A program made the position numbers and the translations under genes. 11,762 bases of DNA from Chloroflexales bacterium (GTDB lineage Bacteria > Chloroflexota > Chloroflexia > Chloroflexales > Chloroflexaceae). The notes under the pieces were generated by a model that was not told the origin of the DNA, made no database searches, and saw nothing but the letters and a program-made list of their open reading frames with translations. Location: assembly GCA_013336035.1 (NCBI GenBank), contig JAAXUL010000159.1:1-11762 (forward strand). Reading direction: 5' to 3'. Shown here one piece after another: positions 1-6,840 of the stretch; position 1 is the stretch's first letter; every line of letters starts with the position of its first letter.

Positions 1-198
1 CAGCCCCACGCCGAGGACAGCCGGGTCGTCCTGCTCGCCCTCACCGCGGCGGGCCGCGATCTGCACCACGCGCTCTACGAGGAGCAGATCCAGCGCATGG
101 GGCTCCTGCTCGCTCGCCTCAGCCCCGATGAGCAGCGCACCTTCCTCGACTTGCTCGAGCGGGCGACGACGCCCGTGCCAGGTAATAGCTCGACATAA
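1..198 (+). CDS. MarR-family transcriptional regulator, C-terminal fragment
   Basis: This is an open frame from the window edge to TAA at 196-198, giving the last 65 residues of a protein whose start lies outside the window. The visible part reads EDSRVVLLALTAAGRDL followed by a long helical tail. That matches the wing of the MarR winged helix (the D-x-R...L-x-LT-x-x-G pattern) and the C-terminal dimerisation helix. MarR proteins are dimeric DNA-binding regulators, often repressors released by small ligands. The stop lies 19 nt before the start of an ABC exporter gene on the same strand, so co-transcription and control of the exporter pair are likely, but inferred. The recognition helix and ligand pocket are not in the window, so neither operator nor ligand can be predicted. 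Confidence 0.8.
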   Translation, partial: QPHAEDSRVVLLALTAAGRDLHHALYEEQIQRMGLLLARLSPDEQRTFLDLLERATTPVPGNSST

Positions 199-217
199 CC
201 ACTGAAAGGCATCCTTT

Positions 218-2056
218 GTGCAGGCACCGATGACCCGACGCGGCGGCCCGCCCAGTCGCGCCCCCGCGAGCCCTGGCGCCCTCGGCCGGGCGATCCGCTA
301 CCTGGGCGGCCATAAGCGCAGCGCCGCCATCGCCTACGGCGCCCTGGTGGTCGCCACCCTGGCCCAGCTGGCCGTGCCCATCCTCGTGCAGAACATGATC
401 GATGTGGTGACGAAGGCCGGCGTCGCCAGCGGCGACCATGCCGCCGCCGAGAGCCTGATCTTCAACGCGGCCGGCCTGATCATGCTCTTCGCCGTCCTGC
501 GCGGCGTCTTCTCGTTCCTCCAGGCCTTCTTCTCAGAGACCACCTCGCAGGGTCTGGCCTTCGACCTACGCAACGCGATCTTCACCAAGATCCAGCGCCT
601 CTCGTTCAGCTACTACGACCAGAACCAGACCGGCCAGCTCATGATCCGGGCCACCGACGATGTCGAGCGTCTGCGCACCTTCATCGCCCAGGGCCTGCTG
701 ATGACCTTCCAGTCCTTCCTGCTTCTGATCGGCGCCCTGACCGTCCTGGCCTTCACCAACCTGCGGCTGACCATTGTGGTCCTGCCCCTGCTGCCGGTCG
801 CCCTGGGGGTCTTCATGCTCTTCGGGCGGCTCACCCAGCCCCTCTTCAAGGTCGTGCAGCAGCGGCTCTCGGCCCTTAACACGATCCTCCAGGAGAACAT
901 GGCCGGCCTCAAGGTGGTCAAGGCCTTCGCCCGCGAGCCCTACGAGGAGCGCCGCTTCGACGAGGCCGCCACCGCCCTGATGGCGCAGCAGCTCAAGGTC
1001 AGCCGGATCTTCTCATTCCTCTTCCCGATCATCTTTCTGGTCGCCCAGCTCGGCCAGGCGGCCATCCTCTACTTTGGCGGCCGGCAGATCCTGGCCGGCA
1101 CGCTCGACCTTGGCGAATACCAGAAGTTCAGCCTCTACCTGATCTACGTCTTTATGCCCCTCGGCCAGCTGGGCTTTGTGATCAGCCTCATGGCCCAGGC
1201 CAGCGCCTCGGCCGGGCGCATCTTCGAGGTGCTCGACGCGCAGAGCGAGATCACCGACCAGCCCGGCGCGATTGCGCTCCCCCCGATCACTGGCCAGGTC
1301 GAGTTCCGCGATGTCACCTTCCGCTACCTCGGCGGCGACCCCGTGCTCCAGGGCGTGAGCTTCGTCGTCGAGCCCGGGCAGACCGTGGCCCTGCTCGGCG
1401 CCACGGGCAGCGGCAAGACCAGCATCATCAACCTGCTGCCGCGCTTCTACGACGTGAGCCAGGGCGCTGTGCTGATCGACGGCCGCGACGTGCGCCAGGT
1501 GACCATCGACAGCCTGCGCTCGCAGATCGGCCTCGTGCTCCAGGAGACCAACCTCTTCGGCGGCACGATCCGTGACAATATCGCCTTCGGCCGGCCCGAG
1601 GCCACCGACGAAGAGGTGGTCGCCGCCGCCAAGGCCGCCGCCGCTCACGACTTCATCGAGGGCTTCCCCGAGGGCTACAACACCAGGGTCGGCGAGCGCG
1701 GCGTCACCCTCTCGGGCGGCCAGAAGCAGCGCGTCGCCATCGCCCGCGCCCTGCTGCTCGGCCCGCGCCTGCTCATCCTCGACGACTCGACCAGCAGTGT
1801 CGATCTGCAGACCGAGGTCAAGATCCAGCAGGCCCTCGACCGGCTGATGGATGGCCGCACCAGCTTCGTGATCGCCCAGCGCATCAGCACCGTGCAGAGC
1901 GCCGACCTGATCCTGGTCCTCGACAAAGGCCGTGTGGCCGCCTTAGGCACCCACGCCGAGCTGCTCGAGAGCAGCCCGATCTACGCCGAGATCTACTCAT
2001 CACAGCTCGTCGACGATGCGGCGCCCGTGGCTGCGCGAGAGGAGGCCCGCCCATGA
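218..2056 (+). CDS. ABC exporter half-transporter with degenerate ATP site (heterodimer subunit A)
   Basis: The product is a 612-aa half-transporter with an N-terminal six-helix exporter domain (approximate helices 36-58, 83-105, 156-178, 184-203, 264-286, 302-325) and a C-terminal nucleotide-binding domain. Visible motifs are Walker A GATGSGKT at 394-401, signature LSGGQ at 498-502 and Walker B LLILDD at 518-523. Position 523 is Asp where the catalytic Glu is expected, and the H-loop reads IAQR with Gln at 554 where the switch His is expected. These two changes mark the degenerate-site subunit of heterodimeric multidrug exporters. The start is GTG at 218, chosen because GAAAGG at 204-209 lies 8 nt upstream; ATG at 230 is the alternative but too far from that site. 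The gene overlaps the next by ATGA and follows a MarR gene, so a regulated drug or lipid efflux operon is likely. The substrate cannot be told from sequence. Confidence 0.93.
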   Translation: MQAPMTRRGGPPSRAPASPGALGRAIRYLGGHKRSAAIAYGALVVATLAQLAVPILVQNMIDVVTKAGVASGDHAAAESLIFNAAGLIMLFAVLRGVFSFLQAFFSETTSQGLAFDLRNAIFTKIQRLSFSYYDQNQTGQLMIRATDDVERLRTFIAQGLLMTFQSFLLLIGALTVLAFTNLRLTIVVLPLLPVALGVFMLFGRLTQPLFKVVQQRLSALNTILQENMAGLKVVKAFAREPYEERRFDEAATALMAQQLKVSRIFSFLFPIIFLVAQLGQAAILYFGGRQILAGTLDLGEYQKFSLYLIYVFMPLGQLGFVISLMAQASASAGRIFEVLDAQSEITDQPGAIALPPITGQVEFRDVTFRYLGGDPVLQGVSFVVEPGQTVALLGATGSGKTSIINLLPRFYDVSQGAVLIDGRDVRQVTIDSLRSQIGLVLQETNLFGGTIRDNIAFGRPEATDEEVVAAAKAAAAHDFIEGFPEGYNTRVGERGVTLSGGQKQRVAIARALLLGPRLLILDDSTSSVDLQTEVKIQQALDRLMDGRTSFVIAQRISTVQSADLILVLDKGRVAALGTHAELLESSPIYAEIYSSQLVDDAAPVAAREEARP

Positions 2057-3939
2057 TGGGAGGATTGCACGGCGGTCCCGGCCGGATGCTGAACACCGAG
2101 TCCCAGAAGCCGAAGAATGTGAGCGCCACCCTGGCGCGCTTCTGGCGCTACTTCCGCCCCTGGTGGTACGCCCTGGCGATCACGGCCCTGCTGATCGTCA
2201 CCGCCACGACGATGCAGGTGGCTACGGCGCCCTTTATCGGCCAGGCCGTCGACTGCTACCTGCTGCCGCGGGCCGATACCTGTTGGTACGACCCGGCCGC
2301 CGCCGTCGCCGACCAGGGCGCGCGCCTGGCGGGCCTGGGCGGGCTCGCCCTGTTGCTGCTCGCGCTCTTCGTCGGAGGCTCGTTTCTACAGGGCCTGGCC
2401 TTCTTCTCGATGAACTGGGCGGGCCAGCGCGCCCTGCGCCGCATCCGCGAGGACACCTTCGAGCAGATCCACCGGCTGTCGATGGGCTACTACGCCAACA
2501 ACGAGGCCGGCAACATCATGAGCCGGATCACTAGCGACACCGACACCATCCAGCAGGTGCTGGGCTTCGCCCTGCTCAGCGTGGTCAGCGGCGTGCTGCA
2601 GCTGGTGATCACCGGCGGCCTGATGCTCACGACCAACCTGCCCTACGCCCTGCTCAGCCTGAGCGTCGTGCCCTTCATGGCCTTCGCCACGCTCTACTTC
2701 TCGAGCCAGGCCCGCCGGGCCTTCCGCAAGAGCCGCCAGGAGATGGGCAGCGTCAACGCTGGCCTCCAGGAGAGCATCGCCGGCGTGCGCGAGGTGCAGG
2801 CCTTCAATCGCGAGGACGAGAGCATCGAGCAGTTCCGGCGGGCCAACGCCGCCAACCGCGACGCCAACATCCGCGCCGCCAGCTTCACCAGCGCGCTTAA
2901 CCCCGTGCTCGAGGCCCTGGGCTATGTCGCGATCGCGATCGTCGTGGTCGTGGGCGCGCTGAGCGCCCTGCGCGGCGAGCCCCTGCTGGGCACCGCCGTG
3001 ATCTCGCTCGGCACCGTCTTCGCCTTCATCCAGTACGTGCAGCGCTTCAACCAGCCCATCCAGCAGATCGCCGTGCTGTGGACCAACATCCAGAGCGCGG
3101 TCGCCGGCGGCGAGCGCATCTTCGGCCTGCTCGACGTCGAGCCCGAGATTGTGGACGCGCCCGAGGCCCAGGAGCTGCCGCCGATCAAGGGCCGGGTGGT
3201 CTTCGACGACGTGCGGGCCGAGTACAAGGCGGGCGAGCCGGTGCTGCGCGGCGTCAGCTTCAGCGCCGAGCCGGGCCAGACCGTGGCCATCGTCGGCCCG
3301 ACCGGCGCCGGCAAGACCACGATCATCAACCTGATCCCGCGCTTCTACGACGTGACCGGGGGCAGCGTGCGCATCGACGGCCATGACGTGCGCGCGGTGA
3401 CCCAGGCCAGCCTGCGGCGCCAGATCGGCATCGTGCTCCAGGACTCCTTCCTCTTCTCGGACACGGTGATGAGCAACATCCGCTACGGGCGCATCGGCGC
3501 CAGCGACGAGGAGGTGGTCGCCGCGGCGAAGCTCGCCTCGGCCCACGACTTTATCGAGCGCCTGCCGAAGGGCTACCAGACGGTGCTGGGCGAGCGCGGG
3601 GCCGGCCTGAGCCAGGGCCAGCGCCAGCTGATCGCGATCGCCCGGGCGGCCCTGGCCAGCCCGCGCATCCTGATCCTCGACGAGGCCACCAGCAGCGTCG
3701 ACACGCGCACCGAGCGCCTGATCCAGGCGGCCTTCGACCAGCTGCTCGATGGGCGCACCAGCTTCGTGATCGCCCACCGGCTCAGCACCATCCGCAACGC
3801 CGACCAGGTGCTGATGGTCCAGGCCGGCCAGATCGTCGAGCGCGGCACCCACGACGAGCTGCTGGCCAGGCGCGGGGCCTACTACGAGCTGTATATGAGC
3901 CAGTTCCGGCGCGAGGAGGAGCCCGCCGCCGCCGCGTAG
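2053..3939 (+). CDS. ABC exporter half-transporter with catalytic ATP site (heterodimer subunit B)
   Basis: The product is a 628-aa half-transporter. Approximate membrane helices are 38-60, 96-118, 171-193, 198-216, 284-306 and 313-335, followed by the ATPase domain. Walker A GPTGAGKT is at 415-422, Walker B ends D543-E544 with the catalytic Glu present, and the H-loop His is at 575 (IAHRLST). The signature motif is LSQGQ at 519-523 instead of LSGGQ. In a head-to-tail dimer this altered signature faces the degenerate Walker site of the upstream subunit. The LSGGQ of that subunit faces the intact site here, giving one working and one degenerate ATP site. The start ATG at 2053 overlaps the previous stop and has AGGAGG at 2040-2045, 7 nt upstream; ATG at 2056 is an equally possible start. 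The loop between helices 1 and 2 is long and carries Cys68 and Cys77. Confidence 0.93.
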   Translation: MMGGLHGGPGRMLNTESQKPKNVSATLARFWRYFRPWWYALAITALLIVTATTMQVATAPFIGQAVDCYLLPRADTCWYDPAAAVADQGARLAGLGGLALLLLALFVGGSFLQGLAFFSMNWAGQRALRRIREDTFEQIHRLSMGYYANNEAGNIMSRITSDTDTIQQVLGFALLSVVSGVLQLVITGGLMLTTNLPYALLSLSVVPFMAFATLYFSSQARRAFRKSRQEMGSVNAGLQESIAGVREVQAFNREDESIEQFRRANAANRDANIRAASFTSALNPVLEALGYVAIAIVVVVGALSALRGEPLLGTAVISLGTVFAFIQYVQRFNQPIQQIAVLWTNIQSAVAGGERIFGLLDVEPEIVDAPEAQELPPIKGRVVFDDVRAEYKAGEPVLRGVSFSAEPGQTVAIVGPTGAGKTTIINLIPRFYDVTGGSVRIDGHDVRAVTQASLRRQIGIVLQDSFLFSDTVMSNIRYGRIGASDEEVVAAAKLASAHDFIERLPKGYQTVLGERGAGLSQGQRQLIAIARAALASPRILILDEATSSVDTRTERLIQAAFDQLLDGRTSFVIAHRLSTIRNADQVLMVQAGQIVERGTHDELLARRGAYYELYMSQFRREEEPAAAA

Positions 3940-3966
3940 GCGACTGGGGGCGATCCTCGCCAGTGG

Positions 3967-3975
3967 TGGTATCAT
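3967..3975 (+). promoter_or_regulatory. Possible extended -10 promoter for fhs
   Basis: The 80-nt gap between the exporter operon and fhs contains TGGTATCAT at 3967-3975, which fits an extended -10 (TG-n-TATCAT). No good -35 hexamer is seen 16-18 nt upstream. The leader would be about 38 nt. No hairpin terminator for the exporter operon is visible in this gap, so read-through into fhs is also possible. This is a weak call. Confidence 0.3.
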
Positions 3976-4019
3976 CGTGGGCACCTTACGCGCCCTAAGC
4001 CCGCACACTGAGGTGCCCC

Positions 4020-5738
4020 ATGAAAACCAGCCTCCAGATCGCCGCCGAGGCGCCGCTCGCCCCCATCGCCGAGGTGGCCGAGCGCCTCGGCATCCCCGAG
4101 CGCTACGTCGAGCCCCATGGCCGCTATAAGGCCAAGCTCGACCTCGACTTCCTCGAGGAGTATGCCGACCGGCCTCTTGGCAAGTACATCCTCGTCACCG
4201 CGATCACGCCCACGCCGCTGGGCGAGGGCAAGACGACCACCACCATCGGCCTGGGCATGGCCCTGAACCGCATCGGCCGGCGGGGCGCGATCGCGATCAG
4301 GCAGTCCTCGCTCGGCCCCGTCTTCGGCATCAAGGGCGGCGCCGCCGGCGGCGGCTACTCGCAGGTCATCCCCCTCGAGGGCAGCATCCTGCACCTCAAT
4401 GGCGACATCCACGCCGTGACCCAGGCCCACAACCAGATCGCCGCGCTCACCGACAACAGCTGGTACCACGGCAACCCGCTCGGTATCGACCCCGAGCGCA
4501 TCGCCATCCGCCGCGTGACCGACGTCAACGACCGCTTCCTGCGCCAGGTGACGGTCGGCCTGGGCGGCAAGCTCAATGGCATCCCCCGCAACACCGGCTT
4601 CGACATCAGCGTCTCCTCCGAGCTGATGGCCATCCTCGCCATGACCGACGGCCGCACCGCCCGCGAGGCCCTGAGGGACCTGCGGCGCCGCATCGGGCGC
4701 ATGGTGGTCGCCTTTAGCCAGACGGGCACGCCGATCACCGCCGACGACGTGCGCGCCGCTGGCACGGCCACGGTGCTGATGCGCGAGGCGCTCAAGCCCA
4801 ACCTGATGCAGACGATCGAGAACACACCGGCGCTCATCCACGCCGGGCCCTTCGCCAACATCGCCCAGGGCAACTCGTCGATCCTGGCCGACCAGATCGG
4901 GCTGCGCACCGCCGAGTATGTGATCACCGAGGCCGGCTTCGGCGCCGACATCGGCGGCGAGAAGTTCTTCGACATCAAGTGCCGGGCCTCGGGCCTCTGG
5001 CCCGCCGCCGCCGTGGTGGTCGCCACGGTGCGCGCGCTCAAGAGCCACACGGGCAAGTATAAGATCGTCGCCGGCAAGCCCCTGCCCGCCGAGCTGCTGG
5101 CCGAGAACCCCGACGATGTCTACGCCGGCGGGGCCAACCTGCGCAAGCACATCGCCAATGTGCGCGGCTTCGGCGTGCCCGTGGTCGTGGCGCTCAACGC
5201 CTACCCCGAGGACTTCCCGTCCGAGGTCGAGGCCGTGGCCAGCGTGGCCGCCGAGGCCGGCGCCGAGACGATGGCGGTCAGCCGGGTCTTCGCCCAGGGC
5301 GGCGCTGGTGGCGAGGAGCTGGCCCGCGCCGTCGTCGCGGCCGCCGAGCGGCCCGGCCCCCGCGAGCCGCAGCTCCTCTACCCGCTCGACATGCCGATCG
5401 TCGAGAAGATCCGCACCCTGGCCACGCGCATCTACGGCGCCGCCGAGATCGCCCTGAGCCCCCTGGCGGCCGAGCAGATCGCCGCCTTCGAGGCCAGCGG
5501 CTTCGGGCGCCTGCCGATCTGTATGGCCAAGACCCACCTGAGCCTGAGCCACGACCCGGCGCTCAAGGGCGCGCCCACCGGCTTCACCTTCCCGATCCGC
5601 GAGTGCCGCGCCAGCGTCGGCGCCGGCTTCATCTACCCGATCGCCGGCGACACTGTCACCATGCCCGGCCTGGGCAGCGACCCCGCCGCCTACCATGTTG
5701 ATATCGACGACGACGGGAACACAGTCGGGCTGTTCTAA
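4020..5738 (+). CDS. fhs: Formate-tetrahydrofolate ligase (10-formyl-THF synthetase)
   Basis: This is a 572-residue cytosolic enzyme that makes 10-formyl-THF from formate, THF and ATP, feeding purine, formyl-Met and other one-carbon needs. The family is usually about 555-560 residues, so this is full length. The P-loop TPTPLGEGKT is at 63-72. The family signature FGIKGGAAGGGY is at 102-113 and the second signature around SSELMAIL at 199-206. The C-terminal PTGFTFPIRECRASVGAGF block is also intact. ATG at 4020 has TGAGG at 4009-4013, 6 nt upstream. Several positions differ from the usual bacterial form: RQSSLGP at 94-100 where REPSLGP is common, and GPFANIAQGNSS at 276-287 where IAHGCNS is common. 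These resemble the eukaryotic C1-THF synthase domain as I recall it. The gene stands alone between the exporter operon and a terminator, with no folD or other C1 gene beside it. Confidence 0.96.
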   Translation: MKTSLQIAAEAPLAPIAEVAERLGIPERYVEPHGRYKAKLDLDFLEEYADRPLGKYILVTAITPTPLGEGKTTTTIGLGMALNRIGRRGAIAIRQSSLGPVFGIKGGAAGGGYSQVIPLEGSILHLNGDIHAVTQAHNQIAALTDNSWYHGNPLGIDPERIAIRRVTDVNDRFLRQVTVGLGGKLNGIPRNTGFDISVSSELMAILAMTDGRTAREALRDLRRRIGRMVVAFSQTGTPITADDVRAAGTATVLMREALKPNLMQTIENTPALIHAGPFANIAQGNSSILADQIGLRTAEYVITEAGFGADIGGEKFFDIKCRASGLWPAAAVVVATVRALKSHTGKYKIVAGKPLPAELLAENPDDVYAGGANLRKHIANVRGFGVPVVVALNAYPEDFPSEVEAVASVAAEAGAETMAVSRVFAQGGAGGEELARAVVAAAERPGPREPQLLYPLDMPIVEKIRTLATRIYGAAEIALSPLAAEQIAAFEASGFGRLPICMAKTHLSLSHDPALKGAPTGFTFPIRECRASVGAGFIYPIAGDTVTMPGLGSDPAAYHVDIDDDGNTVGLF

Positions 5739-5758
5739 AACGTAGATCTGAATACGTT
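5739..5758 (+). repeat. Short inverted repeat after fhs
   Basis: AACGTA (5739-5744) and TACGTT (5753-5758) form a perfect 6-bp inverted repeat around an 8-nt spacer, starting directly after the fhs stop codon. It could be a weak hairpin at the 3' end of the fhs mRNA or chance; no T-run follows. Confidence 0.35.
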
Positions 5759-5789
5759 ATCGCATTGCCCGCCAGCTATGTAGGTGTGG

Positions 5790-5823
5790 ACAAAGCCGGG
5801 CACCCTTGCGTGCCCGGCTTTGT
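5790..5823 (+). terminator. Strong terminator-like hairpin after fhs
   Basis: ACAAAGCCGGGCAC at 5790-5803 pairs perfectly with GTGCCCGGCTTTGT at 5810-5823, a 14-bp stem with a 6-nt loop (CCTTGC). It lies 52 nt after the fhs stop and before the bchM control region, where a terminator is expected. The T-run is short and lies within the stem (CTTTGT). Since the arms begin with A-rich and end with T-rich bases, it could act from either side. It separates the C1 gene from the bacteriochlorophyll genes. Confidence 0.8.
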
Positions 5824-5944
5824 ACATAAGATCGCGTTATTGCTCGTGAAACAAGGAGTTTTATACCTTTTGACAGGGTGTGAGGCTCTGACCACGAGCG
5901 CATTATGACGCGGCAAAGCCACCTAAAAACGTCTTGCACACCCT
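5824..5944. other. AT-richer non-coding stretch upstream of the bchM promoter
   Basis: No convincing gene is seen. Base composition is clearly less GC-rich than the flanking genes. GCTCGTG (5842-5848) and CACGAGC (5893-5899) form a 7-bp inverted repeat 44 nt apart, with weaker pairing continuing outward. A perfect -35-like TTGACA lies at 5870-5875 but no -10 follows at 16-18 nt. TTGCAC at 5934-5939 is an extra half copy of the palindrome arm found at 5945. The stretch may hold more regulator sites or a small RNA, but the sequence does not prove either. Confidence 0.4.
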
Positions 5945-5962
5945 TTGCATATAGGTATGCAA
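5945..5962. promoter_or_regulatory. Palindromic operator candidate overlapping the bchM -35 region
   Basis: TTGCATA (5945-5951) and TATGCAA (5956-5962) are perfect inverted arms around TAGG. The centre lies 36-37 nt before the start point predicted from the -10 box, covering the place of the poor -35. A dimeric regulator here could replace the missing -35 contacts as an activator or block polymerase as a repressor. Half-site-like TTGCAC also occurs at 5934 (11 nt before) and 5988 (43 nt after), near whole helical turns. The regulator is not identifiable. Confidence 0.6.
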
Positions 5963-5974
5963 TGTTGACTTTTA

Positions 5975-5983
5975 TGTTATAAT
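5975..5983 (+). promoter_or_regulatory. Extended -10 promoter of bchM
   Basis: TG-T-TATAAT at 5975-5983 is a perfect consensus -10 with the extended TG. No good -35 is present at 16-18 nt upstream, as is common for extended -10 or activator-dependent promoters. The TTGACT at 5965-5970 is too close (7 nt) to be its -35. Predicted transcription start is near 5990, giving a leader of about 60 nt before bchM. Confidence 0.7.
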
Positions 5984-5996
5984 CGGCTTGCACGAC

Positions 5997-6019
5997 CGTA
6001 GTAACTAGTCTGCACTACG
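5997..6019. promoter_or_regulatory. Shared palindromic element, copy 1 (bchM leader)
   Basis: CGTAGT (5997-6002) and ACTACG (6014-6019) are perfect inverted arms separated by 11 nt. The whole 23-nt block matches 6836-6858 at 18 of 23 positions without gaps, including the inner AGTCTG. It lies about 8-30 nt after the predicted transcription start, so it could be a repressor site or an RNA hairpin in the leader. TTTTT at 6028-6032 follows 8 nt later, which is too far for a good intrinsic terminator. Confidence 0.65.
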
Positions 6020-6040
6020 TGACCCAATTTTTGTAATACT

Positions 6041-6054
6041 AGGGACGCAGCTTG
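6041..6054 (+). promoter_or_regulatory. Ribosome-binding site and TTG start of bchM
   Basis: AGGGA at 6041-6045 is 6 nt before TTG at 6052-6054. An in-frame TAG at 6040-6042 excludes any start further upstream. The next in-frame ATG at 6184 would remove the conserved YFDGVGFERW segment, so the TTG start is strongly favoured. Confidence 0.8.
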
Positions 6055-6741
6055 GACACTGCACAGCACAAAGCGCGGCTGCGCCAGTACTTCGATGGAG
6101 TTGGGTTCGAGCGTTGGTCGGCGATCTATGGCCAGGCGCGCCTGTCGGGTGTTCGTCGCTCAATCCGCGAAGGCCACAGCACAATGTTGGGCCTCGCCCA
6201 GCAGTGGGCCGAGCTCCCGCCGGCGGGCACACCCGCCACCGCCCTCGACGCAGGGTGCGGCACGGGCCTCTTCAGCCTGGCCCTGGCCCGGCGCGGCTTT
6301 CAGGTCTCGGCCTCCGATCTGGCCCCCCAGATGGCCGAGGCGACCGCGCAGGCCGCCCTCAACGCCGGCCTCGGCGACCGGGTCACCAGCCGCGTGTCCG
6401 ATCTCGAAGAGCTCTCCGGGAATTATAGCCTCGTCGCATGCTTCGACGTACTCATTCACTACTCCTCGGAGCCATTTGTCCAGATGCTAAGCCACCTCGC
6501 CAGCCTCTGCGACAACACGCTGCTCTTCACCTATGCCCCCTACAGCCAACTCCTCGCCGCCCTCCACCGAGTCGGCGGCTTCTTCCCGCATAGCCAGCGT
6601 CGCACCGAGATCCAGATGATTCACGACCGCACAGTGCGCGAGACCCTGGCCAAATGCGGCTTTTCCATCAGCCGCTCGCAGCGCGTGAGCAGCGGCTTCT
6701 ACCACGTCACCCTGATCCAGGCTCGACGCCGCCAAGCCTGA
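6052..6741 (+). CDS. bchM: Mg-protoporphyrin IX O-methyltransferase
   Basis: This 229-aa SAM-dependent methyltransferase, of usual BchM/ChlM size, transfers a methyl group to the ring C propionate of Mg-protoporphyrin IX, the step after Mg insertion by BchHID and before ring E closure by AcsF. The N-terminal YFDGVGFERWSAIYG (13-27) and SIREGHSTML (37-46) are typical of the family. The SAM-binding loop LDAGCGTGLF is at 65-74, followed by the acidic-end strand ASDLAPQM at 87-94. The start is TTG, which may limit translation. It has its own extended -10 promoter with palindromes around it. A 138-nt gap with a hairpin separates it from the next gene, so the downstream genes may also have their own promoter. 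BchH and BchM homologues are known to interact functionally, and bchH lies three genes downstream here. Confidence 0.93.
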   Translation: MDTAQHKARLRQYFDGVGFERWSAIYGQARLSGVRRSIREGHSTMLGLAQQWAELPPAGTPATALDAGCGTGLFSLALARRGFQVSASDLAPQMAEATAQAALNAGLGDRVTSRVSDLEELSGNYSLVACFDVLIHYSSEPFVQMLSHLASLCDNTLLFTYAPYSQLLAALHRVGGFFPHSQRRTEIQMIHDRTVRETLAKCGFSISRSQRVSSGFYHVTLIQARRRQA

Positions 6742-6766
6742 GTGCAAGCGCCTCGGCCGCGTCGCC

Positions 6767-6796
6767 CCCCTGGTCGGTGCTGGTCCGGCCCAGGGG
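6767..6796 (+). terminator. GC-rich hairpin after bchM, possible weak terminator
   Basis: CCCCTGG (6767-6773) pairs with CCAGGGG (6790-6796), and TCGG (6774-6777) with CCGG (6785-6788) inside, leaving one bulged C and a 7-nt loop. There is no T-run after it, so it may be a partial terminator, a pause site or an mRNA 3'-end stabiliser. Confidence 0.5.
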
Positions 6797-6822
6797 AAGC
6801 TTCGAGCCGGAAAATTCCTGGC

Positions 6823-6840
6823 CTACGACTATTCTCGTAG
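6823..6840. repeat. Inverted repeat nested with shared palindrome copy 2
   Basis: CTACGA (6823-6828) and TCGTAG (6835-6840) are perfect inverted arms around a 6-nt spacer. The right arm shares GTAG (6837-6840) with the left arm of the 21-bp palindrome at 6837-6857, so the two hairpins would exclude each other in RNA. A TATTCT at 6830-6835 in this stretch is the only -10-like box I see near the small gene, and it lacks a good -35. Confidence 0.4.

Noticed and set aside
2386..4008. Long open frame on the - strand (about 540 codons) opposite the second ABC gene
   Set aside because: GC-rich coding DNA often leaves the opposite strand open. The translation is Ala/Gly/His/Asp-rich with no domain, while the + strand shows complete ABC motifs.
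2930..4300. GCGATCGC-like (HIP1-type) octamers near 2930, 3630 and 4286 as a dispersed repeat
   Set aside because: They fall on Ala/Ile codon runs inside conserved genes and are explained by codon use.
3972..5696. Long open frame on the - strand opposite fhs
   Set aside because: Low-complexity translation without motifs; the + strand is an intact FTHFS.
5846..5908. 20-codon + strand frame from GTG with a lipobox-like LLTGC
   Set aside because: No ribosome-binding site at the right distance, very short, no hydrophobic stretch long enough for a signal peptide.
5965..5970. TTGACT as -35 of the bchM promoter
   Set aside because: Only 7 nt separate it from TATAAT at 5978, far below the 16-18 nt needed.
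5757..5993. 78-codon open frame on the - strand across the bchM control region
   Set aside because: It runs through the fhs terminator hairpin and the bchM promoter palindromes, and shows no domain.
5997..6032. CGTAGT/ACTACG hairpin plus TTTTT as an attenuator terminator in the bchM leader
   Set aside because: The stem is only 6 bp with an 11-nt loop, and the T-run starts 8 nt after it; a DNA operator fits better given the second copy.
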